This document shows, piece by piece, positions 9,470 through 17,764 of a stretch of DNA of 64,000 nt. How positions within the stretch are numbered: the first letter of the stretch is position 1; every line of letters begins with the position of its first letter. The position numbers and the translations under genes are program-made. The DNA is from Methyloversatilis sp. (lineage in GTDB: Bacteria; Pseudomonadota; Gammaproteobacteria; Burkholderiales; Rhodocyclaceae): positions 62,001-126,000 of the forward strand of contig NZ_JAUYNV010000016.1 in assembly GCF_030698125.1 (NCBI RefSeq), given 5' to 3'. Below the pieces are notes generated by a model that saw nothing but the letters and a program-made list of their open reading frames with translations, did not search any database and was not told the DNA's origin.

Positions 9470-9656
9470 AAGTAAACCTTTATTTTGGTATACCCCCCTG
9501 CGCGTCGCGCTGCCTGGGGATAGTATGCGAAGCCGGCCGGGGGCAGCTTTCAGCGACCGCCCGGGCATCCAGAAACATCGGCACCGCCGCGCCTCCAGGG
9601 AGGCGGCCGGGCAGCACGATGTTCAGCGCAGGACGTTCATCACGGGGGGAGGGTAC

Positions 9657-10787
9657 ATGGCAGTCACCATTGGTGTGCCGAAGGAGTCGGCCGAGGGCGA
9701 ACAGCGCGTGGCGCTGACGCCCGAAGTGGTCAAGAAGTTTGCCGCACTGGGCGCCGCGATTCAGGTACAGACCGGCGCGGGCGCAAACAGCCATTACAGC
9801 GACGAGGACTACGTCGCTGCCGGCGCGACCATCCTGGACAGCAGCGAAGCGATCCACACGCAGTCCGACATCGTGCTGCGGGTCGGCGTACCGACCAATA
9901 TGCAGATCGAGTCGCTGAAGCCAGGCGCGGTATTGACCGGCTTTCTGCAACCCTATGCCGACCGCGCGCGTGCCGTGCGGCTGGCTGAACGCAACATCAC
10001 GAGTTTCGCGGTCGAACTGGTGCCGCGCATTTCGCGCGCCCAGAGCATGGACGCGTTGTCGTCGCAGGCGGCGGTGGCGGGCTATCAGTGCGTGCTGATC
10101 GCCGCCGGCCAGTGCCCGAAGTTCTTTCCGATGCTGACCTATGCGGCCGGCACGATCCGCCCGGCCAGAGCGCTGGTGATCGGTGCCGGCGTGGCCGGCC
10201 TGCAGGCCATCGCCACGGCAAAGCGGCTCGGCGCCATCGTCGAGGCCTATGACGTGCGGCCGGAAACCAAGGAGCAGATCGAGTCGCTGGGGGCCAAGTT
10301 CGTCGATACCGGCGTGTCGGCGGCCGGTGCCGGCGGCTACGCGCGCGAATTGACCGAAGAGGAAAAGGCGCAGCAGGCGGTGAAGCTGGGCAAGGCCGTC
10401 GCCAACGCCGACGTGCTCATCACGACCGCGGCCATCCCGGGCAAGCGCGCGCCGCGCATCATCACGCTCGACATGGTGCAGGGCATGAAGGCCGGCGCCA
10501 TCGTGGTCGACATGGCGTGCGAATCCGGCGGCAACGTCGATGGCACGATCGCCGGCCAGTCGGTGCATGTCGGCAACGCCCTGATCATCGGGCCGACCCA
10601 CATCACGTCGCGCATGCCGGTGCATTCGTCCGACATGTATGCCAAGAATCTTTTCAACCTGCTGTCACCTTTCGTCAAGGACGGCCAGTTCGTGCCGGAC
10701 TGGGAAGACGATGTGATCTCCGGTACCGCGCTGACCCACGGTGGCGAGGTGCGTCACACGATGGTGAAGAAGGTGTTCGGCCTCTGA
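9657..10787 (+). CDS. pntAA: NAD(P) transhydrogenase alpha subunit, domain I (NAD-binding)
   Basis: This is the soluble NAD(H)-binding subunit of proton-translocating transhydrogenase, which exchanges hydride between NADH and NADP+. The 376-residue protein begins with the alanine dehydrogenase/PNT motif TIGVPKESAEGEQRVALTP. It contains the loop QSMDALSSQAAVAGY and the Rossmann motif ALVIGAGVAGLQAIATAKRLGA. The alpha subunit is split here into this soluble piece and a small membrane piece, as in Rhodospirillum. The ATG at 9657 follows a GGGGAGGG ribosome site. Confidence 0.95.
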   Translation: MAVTIGVPKESAEGEQRVALTPEVVKKFAALGAAIQVQTGAGANSHYSDEDYVAAGATILDSSEAIHTQSDIVLRVGVPTNMQIESLKPGAVLTGFLQPYADRARAVRLAERNITSFAVELVPRISRAQSMDALSSQAAVAGYQCVLIAAGQCPKFFPMLTYAAGTIRPARALVIGAGVAGLQAIATAKRLGAIVEAYDVRPETKEQIESLGAKFVDTGVSAAGAGGYARELTEEEKAQQAVKLGKAVANADVLITTAAIPGKRAPRIITLDMVQGMKAGAIVVDMACESGGNVDGTIAGQSVHVGNALIIGPTHITSRMPVHSSDMYAKNLFNLLSPFVKDGQFVPDWEDDVISGTALTHGGEVRHTMVKKVFGL

Positions 10788-10812
10788 GCCAGCCCAAAAA
10801 AGAAAGGATCGA

Positions 10813-11091
10813 ATGATGGAAGCGCTCTATATCTTCATGCTCGCCGCCTTCACCGGTTATGAGGTGATCGCCCGTGTGCCGGTCATCCTGCACACCCCCC
10901 TGATGTCGGGTTCCAACTTCGTGCACGGCGTCGTGCTCGTCGGTGCCATGGTCGTGCTCGGCCATGCCGATCCGGAAGATCCGCTGCAACTCGCCATCGG
11001 CTTCATCGCCGTGGTGCTGGGTGCTGCGAATGCGGCCGGCGGCTATGTCGTGACCGAGCGCATGCTCGCCATGTTCACCAAGAAGAACTGA
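10813..11091 (+). CDS. pntAB: NAD(P) transhydrogenase alpha subunit, membrane part
   Basis: The 92-residue protein has three predicted membrane helices. It begins with ALYIFMLAAFTGYEVIARVPVILHTPLMSG, the conserved start of the alpha-subunit membrane domain, and ends in GAANAAGGYVVTERMLAMF. It sits between pntAA and pntB with 25-bp and 13-bp gaps, so the three form one operon. It contributes part of the proton channel. Confidence 0.95.
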   Translation: MMEALYIFMLAAFTGYEVIARVPVILHTPLMSGSNFVHGVVLVGAMVVLGHADPEDPLQLAIGFIAVVLGAANAAGGYVVTERMLAMFTKKN

Positions 11092-11104
11092 GGGAGCCGA
11101 CAAC

Positions 11105-12478
11105 GTGACTGCAAAACTCCTGGTCGACGCATCCTATTTCGTCGTTGCCGTACTGTTCATCCTTGGCCTGAAGGCCATGGCCTCGCCGGTCACCGCGCGC
11201 AAGGGCATCGTGTGGGCGGGCATCGGCATGGTAGTGGCCACCCTGGTCACCTTCTTCACGCCCGGCATGCAGAACTTCGGGCTCATCATCCTCGCCATCG
11301 CCATCGGCGGCATCGCGGCCTGGTGGTCGGGCAAGGTGGTGAAGATGACCGACATGCCGCAGATGGTCGCCATCTACAACGGCATGGGCGGCGGTGCCGC
11401 CGCAGCGATCGCCGCGCTCGAATTTGCGCGCGGCGGCGTGCATGGCGTGGTGTTCACGACGCTTGCCACGCTCGGCGCGTTGATCGGCGCCGTGTCGTTC
11501 TCGGGTTCCTGCGTGGCGTTCGCCAAGCTGCAGGGTCTGATGAACAAGGCCTGGCGACTGCCGGCGCAGAACGCCGTCAACATCGTGCTGGCCCTGGTCA
11601 CCATTCTGGTGGGCGTCGGCATCGTGGTCAGCGGTGACCCGACGCCGACCCAGATCATCACGTTCTTCGTGCTGTCGCTGGTGCTGGGCGTCATCATCAC
11701 GCTGCCGATCGGTGGCGCCGACATGCCGGTGGTCATTTCGCTGTTCAATGCCTTCACCGGTCTGGCCGTGGGCTTCGAAGGCTATGTGCTGGGCATTCCG
11801 GCGCTGATCATCGCGGGCATCGTGGTGGGGGCAGCCGGTACGCTGCTGACGCAGCTGATGGCCAAGGCGATGAATCGCCCGATCACCAACATCCTGTTCT
11901 CGCCGATCACCGGCGAAGCGCAGGCCGGCTCGGGCCCGACCGGCACGATGAAGGAATGCTCGGCGATGGACGCCGCGTCGATGATGCGCTATGCGCAGAA
12001 GGTCATCATCGTGCCTGGCTACGGCATGGCGGTGGCCGGCGCGCAGCACAAGGTGTATGAAATGACCAAGCTGCTGGAAGAGGCGGGTGTCGAGGTCAAG
12101 TTCGCCATCCATCCGGTGGCCGGTCGCATGCCGGGTCACATGAACGTGCTGCTGGCCGAAGCGGGCGTGCCCTACGAGCAGATCTTCGACCTGGAAGAAA
12201 TCAACGGAGAGTTCTCGCAGGCCGACGTGGCGCTCGTCATCGGCGCCAACGACGTCGTGAATCCGGTGGCCCGCACCGACAAGTCGAGTCCGATCTACGG
12301 CATGCCCATCCTGAACGCAGACAAGGCGCAGAACGTCATCGTGATCAAGCGCGGCAAGGGTGCCGGCTATTCCGGCATCGAGAACGCGCTGTTCTTCGAA
12401 GAGAACTGCCGCCTGTGCTACGGCTCGGCGCAGGGTGTCGTGTCGGAAATGATCGGCCACGTGAAGTCGCTCAGCTGA
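11105..12478 (+). CDS. pntB: NAD(P) transhydrogenase beta subunit
   Basis: This is the membrane and NADP(H)-binding subunit, of 457 residues. The first half is a bundle of hydrophobic helices. The C-terminal domain III contains VIIVPGYGMAVAGAQHKVYEM, HPVAGRMPGHMNVLLAEA and VIGANDVVNPVARTD, the NADP-binding landmarks. It starts with GTG at 11105 after GAGGGAG. The operon ends in a strong terminator at 12499. Confidence 0.96.
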   Translation: MTAKLLVDASYFVVAVLFILGLKAMASPVTARKGIVWAGIGMVVATLVTFFTPGMQNFGLIILAIAIGGIAAWWSGKVVKMTDMPQMVAIYNGMGGGAAAAIAALEFARGGVHGVVFTTLATLGALIGAVSFSGSCVAFAKLQGLMNKAWRLPAQNAVNIVLALVTILVGVGIVVSGDPTPTQIITFFVLSLVLGVIITLPIGGADMPVVISLFNAFTGLAVGFEGYVLGIPALIIAGIVVGAAGTLLTQLMAKAMNRPITNILFSPITGEAQAGSGPTGTMKECSAMDAASMMRYAQKVIIVPGYGMAVAGAQHKVYEMTKLLEEAGVEVKFAIHPVAGRMPGHMNVLLAEAGVPYEQIFDLEEINGEFSQADVALVIGANDVVNPVARTDKSSPIYGMPILNADKAQNVIVIKRGKGAGYSGIENALFFEENCRLCYGSAQGVVSEMIGHVKSLS

Positions 12479-12498
12479 TCGGTCCGCACCCCATGTAA

Positions 12499-12531
12499 CC
12501 GCGTGTCCGCGCAAGCGGCACGCGGTTTTTT
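12499..12531 (+). terminator. intrinsic terminator of the pnt operon
   Basis: CCGCGTG...GCAA...CACGCGG forms a long GC stem directly followed by six Ts. It starts 20 bp after the pntB stop. Confidence 0.9.
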
Positions 12532-12630
12532 GTGCACCGGTTGATGTAAGCGTGTGGGCCCCTGCGGCCGTTGTGGACTACGCGGCTGGCGTCGGTCCTG
12601 ACCCGGAAGCCGACCTTGAACACCCGCGAG

Positions 12631-12659
12631 TTGTCACCCGAACGGATAAGCGCTATACG
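12631..12659 (+). promoter_or_regulatory. sigma70-like promoter for the Crp-family gene
   Basis: TTGTCA (12631-12636) and TATACG (12654-12659) are separated by 17 bases. This is the only good promoter match in the 314-bp gap 12479-12792, and it leaves a leader of about 125 nt before the ATG at 12793. Apart from the pnt terminator, nothing else is recognised in the gap. Confidence 0.5.
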
Positions 12660-12792
12660 CATGTTGGCCGGCGGTGCGGGGCGTTTTGCTTCGCGTCGCC
12701 TGCAGCGGTGTTCCGTGCAACGCGACAGGCCTTCCAATCGCGTTGTTTTCGTTACGTCTCCACACTTCAGACCAACCTGGAAGGGACAGTTC

Positions 12793-13536
12793 ATGTCGAA
12801 AAAGGATGCCGAAAGTGCATCGCCGCCCGACCCGACAGAGAACCGGATACTGGCGTCGCTGCCCGACAAGGATCTCGCTCGCCTGCTGCCCGATCTTGAA
12901 CTCGTCGACATGCCGATCGGCTGGACCCTGTCGGAGTCCGGCGATCACGTGAATTTCCTGCATTTCCCGGTTTCCGGCATCGTGTCGCTGCTCTATTCGC
13001 TGGAGGACGGTTCCTCCAGCGAAACCGCGCTGGTTGGCAAGGAGGGCATGGTCGGCATTTCGATCTTCATGGGTGGCGAAAGCATGCCGACCAGCACCGA
13101 AGTGCAGAGCGCCGGGCAGGCCTACCGTCTGAGCCGCAAGGTGATGCAGAACGAGTTCGGGCTGGGCGGTCATCTGCAGGCCCTGTCACTGCTGTTCACG
13201 CAGGCGATGATCTGCCAGACGGCGCAGAACGCGGTGTGCAACCAGCACCATGAACTGGCCCAGCAGATGTGCCGGTGGCTGCTGATGAGCATCGACCGGC
13301 TGGACGGCTGCAAACTGCCCGTCACACAGGAGCGGGTCGCCAAGCTGCTCGGTGTGCGGCGCGAGAGCGTGACGCAAACGCTCGGGTTGTTGGAGAAGGA
13401 AGGCCTGATCGCGCGCTCGCGCGGCCTCATCACCGTCATCAAGCGCTCGAAGATGGAAAAGCGTGTGTGCGAGTGCTATGGCGTCGTGAAGGAAGAGTAT
13501 GACCGGCTGTTGCCGGCGCGCAAGCGCAGGAACTGA
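12793..13536 (+). CDS. Crp/Fnr-family transcriptional regulator
   Basis: The 247-residue protein has an N-terminal cyclic-nucleotide-binding-like beta-roll (GWTLSESGDHVNFLHFPVSGIVSLLY) and a C-terminal winged helix (VTQERVAKLLGVRRESVTQTLGLLEKEGLI). It lacks the FNR cysteine cluster and the cAMP-contact residues of true Crp, so the ligand is unknown. Such proteins are common in betaproteobacteria as one-component regulators. The ATG at 12793 follows GGAAGGGAC; a 74-codon upstream extension in frame is not believed. Confidence 0.85.
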   Translation: MSKKDAESASPPDPTENRILASLPDKDLARLLPDLELVDMPIGWTLSESGDHVNFLHFPVSGIVSLLYSLEDGSSSETALVGKEGMVGISIFMGGESMPTSTEVQSAGQAYRLSRKVMQNEFGLGGHLQALSLLFTQAMICQTAQNAVCNQHHELAQQMCRWLLMSIDRLDGCKLPVTQERVAKLLGVRRESVTQTLGLLEKEGLIARSRGLITVIKRSKMEKRVCECYGVVKEEYDRLLPARKRRN

Positions 13537-13566
13537 AACCGCGTCCCGGTCCGGTCGATCTCCGCC

Positions 13567-13971
13567 ATGCGCATGCCCTACACCCTGTTGCCCGACGACA
13601 TCGAATTCACCGCCATTCGTGCCCAGGGTGCTGGCGGGCAGAACGTCAACAAGGTGTCGAGCGCAGCGCATCTGCGTTTCGACATCGGCGCCTCGTCACT
13701 GCCGGACGAGTTGAAGGTGCGACTGCTTGCGCTCGGAGACCAGCGCATCAGCAAGGATGGCGTCGTGGTGATCAAGGCGCAGACCTTCCGCAGCCTGGAA
13801 AAAAACCGTGCGGAGGCACTGCACCGGCTGGACGAACTGATCGCCGCAGCCGCCCATGTCGCGAAAACCCGCCGTCCGACGCGACCCGGTCGCGCCGCGG
13901 TCGAGCGCCGACTGGCCGGCAAGACGCACCGTTCGGCAATCAAGGCCAGTCGCCGCGGCGGTGGCGAATGA
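13567..13971 (+). CDS. arfB: alternative ribosome-rescue factor ArfB (peptidyl-tRNA hydrolase)
   Basis: The 134-residue protein carries the release-factor loop GAGGQNVNKVSSAAHLRF, whose GGQ hydrolyses peptidyl-tRNA on stalled ribosomes. It ends in a basic tail (KTRRPTRPGR...KTHRSAIKASRRGG) that enters the empty mRNA channel in characterised homologues. It lies 30 bp after the Crp-family gene and may be co-transcribed with it. Confidence 0.95.
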   Translation: MRMPYTLLPDDIEFTAIRAQGAGGQNVNKVSSAAHLRFDIGASSLPDELKVRLLALGDQRISKDGVVVIKAQTFRSLEKNRAEALHRLDELIAAAAHVAKTRRPTRPGRAAVERRLAGKTHRSAIKASRRGGGE

Positions 13972-13999
13972 GCGGTCGCGCGCCGGCTGAGAGCGCGAC

Positions 14000-14776
14000 C
14001 TAGTCAAGCGTTTGCCGCGAGCACCGCCCGACGCGCAGCGACAGCGGCCAGCTCACCGTCCGCGTCTGCGCCGGGTCGCCCCAGGCTGCGAGCAGCGGGA
14101 CCGACAGCCGTTCGACCGGGTCGAAGCCGTTCGCGGCCATGAAGCGTGCGGTGGCCGACCAGCTGCGCAGGTAGCCGAGCAGGTGCGTCGGCGTCCACTG
14201 CGCAGACAGCGCGAAGTCCGGCGCAGGCAGCGGGGGGAACGGGAAGGGCAGATCGCGATATCCCGTTTCGACATGATGGCGTTCGGCCGGCCACCAGGGG
14301 CCGACCTCATCGCGATAGAAGTGCTGCACGAGACGGTCCACCGCGTCGCCTTCGTCGCCGACGTGCAGTACGCCGTAACACCACGCCGCGATCACGCCGC
14401 CCGGTTTCAGCACGCGCCGCGCTTCAGGGTAGAAGCGGTCAAGATCGAACCAGTGCAGCGCCTGGGCGACGACGACCAGATCGACCGATGCATCGTCCAG
14501 CCCCGACGCCTCGGCCGGTGCGACCCGGTAGTCGATGCGCGCGCTCGGGGTCGCTTCGGCGATCTGCGCGGCGCTGGCGTCGGTCGCGATGACCTGTGCG
14601 AACACGCGGCTCAGATCGACGGCTGCCTGGCCGGTACCGGTGCCGCAGTCCCACACGCAGTCGCGCGCAGCGCACCGACTGGCCAGCCAGTCGAACAGTT
14701 CCGGCGGATAGGTCGGGCGGCTGCTCGCATAGTGGCTGGCGAGCGGGGAGAAGTGATCGGCGAAGGCTTTGGTCAC
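14000..14776 (-). CDS. class I SAM-dependent methyltransferase
   Basis: The 258-residue protein has the class I methyltransferase fold: motif I VWDCGTGTGQAAVDLS near residue 40, the acidic end of strand 2 at VIATDASAAQI, DLVVVAQALHWFD as motif II, and RRVLKPGGVIAAWCYG as motif III. The pattern FSPLASHYASSRPTYPPELFDWL at the start is shared by the generic Methyltransf_11 group. The substrate cannot be read. The start is taken as GTG at 14776, 7 bp after the stop of the dehydrogenase gene, because upstream in-frame codons lie inside that gene. Confidence 0.82.
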   Translation of the reverse strand: MTKAFADHFSPLASHYASSRPTYPPELFDWLASRCAARDCVWDCGTGTGQAAVDLSRVFAQVIATDASAAQIAEATPSARIDYRVAPAEASGLDDASVDLVVVAQALHWFDLDRFYPEARRVLKPGGVIAAWCYGVLHVGDEGDAVDRLVQHFYRDEVGPWWPAERHHVETGYRDLPFPFPPLPAPDFALSAQWTPTHLLGYLRSWSATARFMAANGFDPVERLSVPLLAAWGDPAQTRTVSWPLSLRVGRCSRQTLD

Positions 14777-14783
14777 GGCTTGA

Positions 14784-16250
14784 TCATGACCTGGCGGGTC
14801 CGCCGCCGATGTCGAGGCACAGATACTTGATGTCGAGATAGTCCTCGATGCCGTGTTTCGACCCTTCGCGCCCGAAGCCGGACTGCTTGATACCACCGAA
14901 CGGGGCGACTTCGTTCGATATGCGTCCGGTGTTCAGGCCGACCATGCCGAAGTCCAGTGCTTCGGCGACGCGCCAGCCGCGGCCGATATCGCGTGTATAC
15001 AGATAGGCGGCGAGTCCGGATTCGGTGTCGTTGGCCAGCGCGATGGCTTGCGCTTCGGAATCGAAGCGGAATACCGGCGCCACCGGGCCGAATACTTCTT
15101 CGCGGGCGATGCGCATCGCCGGTGTCGCATCGGCCAGCACGGTCGGTTCGAAGAAGGTGCCGCCGAGCGCATGGCGGTGTCCGCCGCACAGCACCCGGGC
15201 ACCTTTCGCCTTCGCATCGGCGATCAGCGCCTCGACCTTTTCGAGGCCTGCCATGTTGATCAGCGGCCCCTGTTCGACACCCGGATCGGCGCCATCGCCG
15301 ATGACCAGCCGCGCCGACGCGTCGGCCAGGCCGGCGACGAAGGCTTCATGCACGCCGGACTGCACGATGAAGCGGTTGGCGCACACGCAGGTCTGGCCGC
15401 TGTTGCGGTACTTGGCCGCCAGCGCGCCCTGAACTGCGGCATCGACATCGGCGTCGTCGAACACGATGAAGGGTGCGTTGCCGCCCAGTTCGAGCGACAG
15501 CCGCTTCAGGGTCGGTGCGCACTGCGCCATCAGCCGCCGGCCGACCGCCGTAGAGCCGGTGAAGGACAGCTTGCGCACCGCCGGATCGGCGCACAGCGTA
15601 TCGCCGATGTGTGCCGGATCACCGGTGATCACGTTGAGCACGCCCGGTGGCACGCCGGCGTGCATGGCCAGGTCAGCCAGCGCGAACGCCGTCAGCGGCG
15701 TCAGTTCCGACGGCTTCACGACGACCGTGCAGCCGGCCGCCAGCGCCGGCGCAACCTTGCGCGTGATCATCGCCAGCGGAAAATTCCACGGCGTGATGGC
15801 GGCGCACACGCCGACCGGCTGGCGCAGCGTCAGCAGCCGGGTGTCGGACGCCGGCGACGGAATGGTGTCGCCATAGACGCGCTTGCCTTCTTCGGCAAAC
15901 CACTCGACGAAGGACGCACCATACTTGACCTCGCCGCGCGCCTCGGTGAGCGGCTTGCCGCCCTCGGCCGTGATCAGTGCCGCGAGATCCTTCTCGTGCA
16001 ACAGAATCAGTGCACACCAGTCGCGCAGCACCCCGGCGCGGGCTGCCGCGGTCAGTGCGCGCCAGCCGGGCAGGGCGCGTGCTGCCGCGTCGATCGCCCG
16101 GGCGGTTTCCGCAGCGCCACAGCGGGGCACGTCGGCCAGCCATTCGCCGGTCGCCGGATTGCGTACGGTGAGCGTGGCGCCGTCGTTGGCAGCGATCCAT
16201 TGGCCGTCGATGAAATTGGCGCTGCGCAACAGGGCGGATACAGGATTCAA
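14784..16250 (-). CDS. gabD: NAD(P)-dependent succinate-semialdehyde dehydrogenase family protein
   Basis: This aldehyde dehydrogenase of the GabD group has 488 residues. Visible motifs are TPWNFPLAMITRKVAPALAAGC, VVKPSELTP, SFTGSTAVGRRL, the catalytic Glu in LSLELGGNAPFIVF, the catalytic Cys in RNSGQTCVCANRF, and EVFGPVAPVFRF. The C-terminal FGGIKQSGFGREGSKHGIEDYLDIKYLC is characteristic of GabD. No ATG is available at the 5' end: the first start is TTG at 16250, inside one arm of an inverted repeat, with another TTG at 16229. The original start region may have been altered by the repeat. No GABA transaminase is adjacent, so the aldehyde substrate is inferred only from the family. Confidence 0.85.
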   Translation of the reverse strand: MNPVSALLRSANFIDGQWIAANDGATLTVRNPATGEWLADVPRCGAAETARAIDAAARALPGWRALTAAARAGVLRDWCALILLHEKDLAALITAEGGKPLTEARGEVKYGASFVEWFAEEGKRVYGDTIPSPASDTRLLTLRQPVGVCAAITPWNFPLAMITRKVAPALAAGCTVVVKPSELTPLTAFALADLAMHAGVPPGVLNVITGDPAHIGDTLCADPAVRKLSFTGSTAVGRRLMAQCAPTLKRLSLELGGNAPFIVFDDADVDAAVQGALAAKYRNSGQTCVCANRFIVQSGVHEAFVAGLADASARLVIGDGADPGVEQGPLINMAGLEKVEALIADAKAKGARVLCGGHRHALGGTFFEPTVLADATPAMRIAREEVFGPVAPVFRFDSEAQAIALANDTESGLAAYLYTRDIGRGWRVAEALDFGMVGLNTGRISNEVAPFGGIKQSGFGREGSKHGIEDYLDIKYLCLDIGGGPARS

Positions 16251-16317
16251 GATACAAGACTCGATTCAGGTGTGGCGATGACAGGCGCTGCTGCAGGCGC
16301 TTTCAGCTTGAATCCTG
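16241..16317. repeat. inverted repeat element, left copy
   Basis: CAGGATTCAAG (16241-16251) and CTTGAATCCTG (16307-16317) are perfect 11-bp inverted arms around a 55-bp loop. The left arm covers the start of the gabD reading frame. A related element lies at 17682-17745 on the other side of the PEP-CTERM gene, sharing CTTGAATCCTG and CTTTCARCTTG. Confidence 0.7.
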
Positions 16318-16659
16318 CAGCGTGCCCCCGATTCCAGCCGCACAGACTGGCCGCGGCGCGCGAAGTCGATCCGCAACTGAAGGTGCGCGGGCATTCCCCG
16401 TACTGCCCGTATTGCGCGACGACTGTCGGTGATTTTTACATCTTCGCGACAGCGGGAACACCGCCGGTGTGTCGACCCGTGCGGCACTGGTCCTTCATTT
16501 ACATTTGAAAAGTGCTGTTGAATCAGATTGCTGAGTGCAGTATTCATTCTTCGACGCAGCAAGCGAGCGCACGATCTACCGCGTCTGTGAGACGCGAGCA
16601 CTGATTTTGCTTGAAATCCGGCAACGTGCGACATGGCCGACATTCCGAGGAGACACGAC
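16318..16659. other. 342-bp gap upstream of the PEP-CTERM gene; no gene seen
   Basis: No reading frame with coding character was found on either strand. It should contain the PEP-CTERM promoter. The stretch is less GC-rich near 16430-16520 than its surroundings. No convincing promoter could be assigned. Confidence 0.5.
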
Positions 16660-17673
16660 ATGAGTGCATCAAGAGGCATGAATCCAATCCACCTGATGGT
16701 AGCCATCGGCGCACTTCTTGTTTCTGCGGCGTCACCGGCCAGAACGCTTTCATTCGATAACGTTGCGACATCGACGGCGTGGACCTACTCTTGGTCGAGC
16801 GCGGAACGCTACGCCATCGTGCTTGAAAGACGGGCGGTTGATTCGCCGCCCTGCGGCGCCTCGAGCGACTGGTGCTGGGAAGAGGTCTATCCGGATCAGT
16901 GGGAACAGTCATCGTCTTCGCTCGCCAACGTGGTCGTCCAGGACAGCGTCTCCGGCTCGCCCTTGCTGAGGGTTGATACGGCGTGGGCATCGGCCCGGGC
17001 GAATACGAGTCTCGGTTCGAACAAGGCCTATGCGATTGCCCGCGACAGTTCGGAATTCGCCTTCGAACTGCTCGACCACGGTGGTAACGTGACCTACGCG
17101 AGCACCGGATCATCCTGGTCGCGAGCGCGCGCGGAAAGCTCGTACAACGAGCCGTTCGTCGCATCCGGATCGGGTGAGGCGACATTTCAGTTCGCAGTTG
17201 AACGGCACGCTGTGGCGTGGGGCCCGGATGGATTGATCAGCTTCAGTGACCCGGTCAAATCCTTCACCTACTACAGATCGCTTTTCGGGGACGCCAACGC
17301 CGAGGGCGCGCTGGACGTGCTGCTGTACAGGCTGGATGGCGCCGCGCCGCTTCTGGTCAGCCAGGAGACTTTCGACATCGGTGTCGACAGCGGGGTCGAA
17401 AACTTTTCGTTCGCTGCGCAGCTCGAGGACGGACTGCAGTACGCGTTCATCGTGTCGCTAAGTGCTTTCGCGATCTGGGACGGCGCAATGGATCTTTACG
17501 GCACCGCGACGCTGACCGGCATCCAGGTGCAGGCAGGCCAGTCGCTCGCCTTCAGTTCCGGCAGCCAGTACAGCGTGACCGCGGTACCCGAACCGGAAAC
17601 GTGGACCCTGCTGATTGCGGGCCTCGTGCTGTGCGCCGGTCTTGCAAGGCGTCATCGCCAGACGAAGGATTAA
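16660..17673 (+). CDS. PEP-CTERM sorting-signal protein, secreted
   Basis: The 337-residue exported protein begins with a signal peptide (MNPIHLMVAIGALLVSAASPA). It ends with VPEPETWTLLIAGLVLCAGLARRHRQTKD: the VPEP motif, a hydrophobic helix and a basic tail recognised by exosortase. The body is rich in Ser, Ala, Trp and Tyr, with no recognised enzymatic domain. PEP-CTERM proteins are typically processed for surface or extracellular-matrix delivery alongside an exopolysaccharide locus. No exosortase gene is in this window. The ATG at 16660 follows GAGGAGA; ATGs at 16633 and 16678 are alternatives. Two related inverted repeats bracket the gene. Confidence 0.9.
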   Translation: MSASRGMNPIHLMVAIGALLVSAASPARTLSFDNVATSTAWTYSWSSAERYAIVLERRAVDSPPCGASSDWCWEEVYPDQWEQSSSSLANVVVQDSVSGSPLLRVDTAWASARANTSLGSNKAYAIARDSSEFAFELLDHGGNVTYASTGSSWSRARAESSYNEPFVASGSGEATFQFAVERHAVAWGPDGLISFSDPVKSFTYYRSLFGDANAEGALDVLLYRLDGAAPLLVSQETFDIGVDSGVENFSFAAQLEDGLQYAFIVSLSAFAIWDGAMDLYGTATLTGIQVQAGQSLAFSSGSQYSVTAVPEPETWTLLIAGLVLCAGLARRHRQTKD

Positions 17674-17681
17674 AGGTTAAA

Positions 17682-17745
17682 GATTCAAGACTGAAGTGGG
17701 TGGCTGCCACGACAGGAAGGGCCTTACCCACTTTCAACTTGAATC
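17682..17745. repeat. inverted repeat element, right copy
   Basis: GATTCAAG...GAAGTGGG (17682-17700) pairs with CCCACTTTC...CTTGAATC (17727-17745), giving two arms of about 19 bp with a few mismatches. It lies between the converging PEP-CTERM and AEC genes. It could act as a bidirectional terminator, although no T-run follows. Confidence 0.65.
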
Positions 17746-17764
17746 CTGAACCTTGCATCTGACT

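Noticed and set aside
12571-12792. N-terminal extension of the Crp-family regulator
   Set aside because: The extension is not family-like, contains the promoter match, and lacks a ribosome site; ATG at 12793 has a good one.
14777-14896. ATG-started extension of the methyltransferase
   Set aside because: It would lie inside the dehydrogenase coding region, and the family N-terminus begins at the GTG at 14776.
16480-16505. sigma54-like -24/-12 element (GGCACTGGTCCTTC) before the PEP-CTERM gene
   Set aside because: The -12 position reads TC instead of GC and the spacing was the only support.
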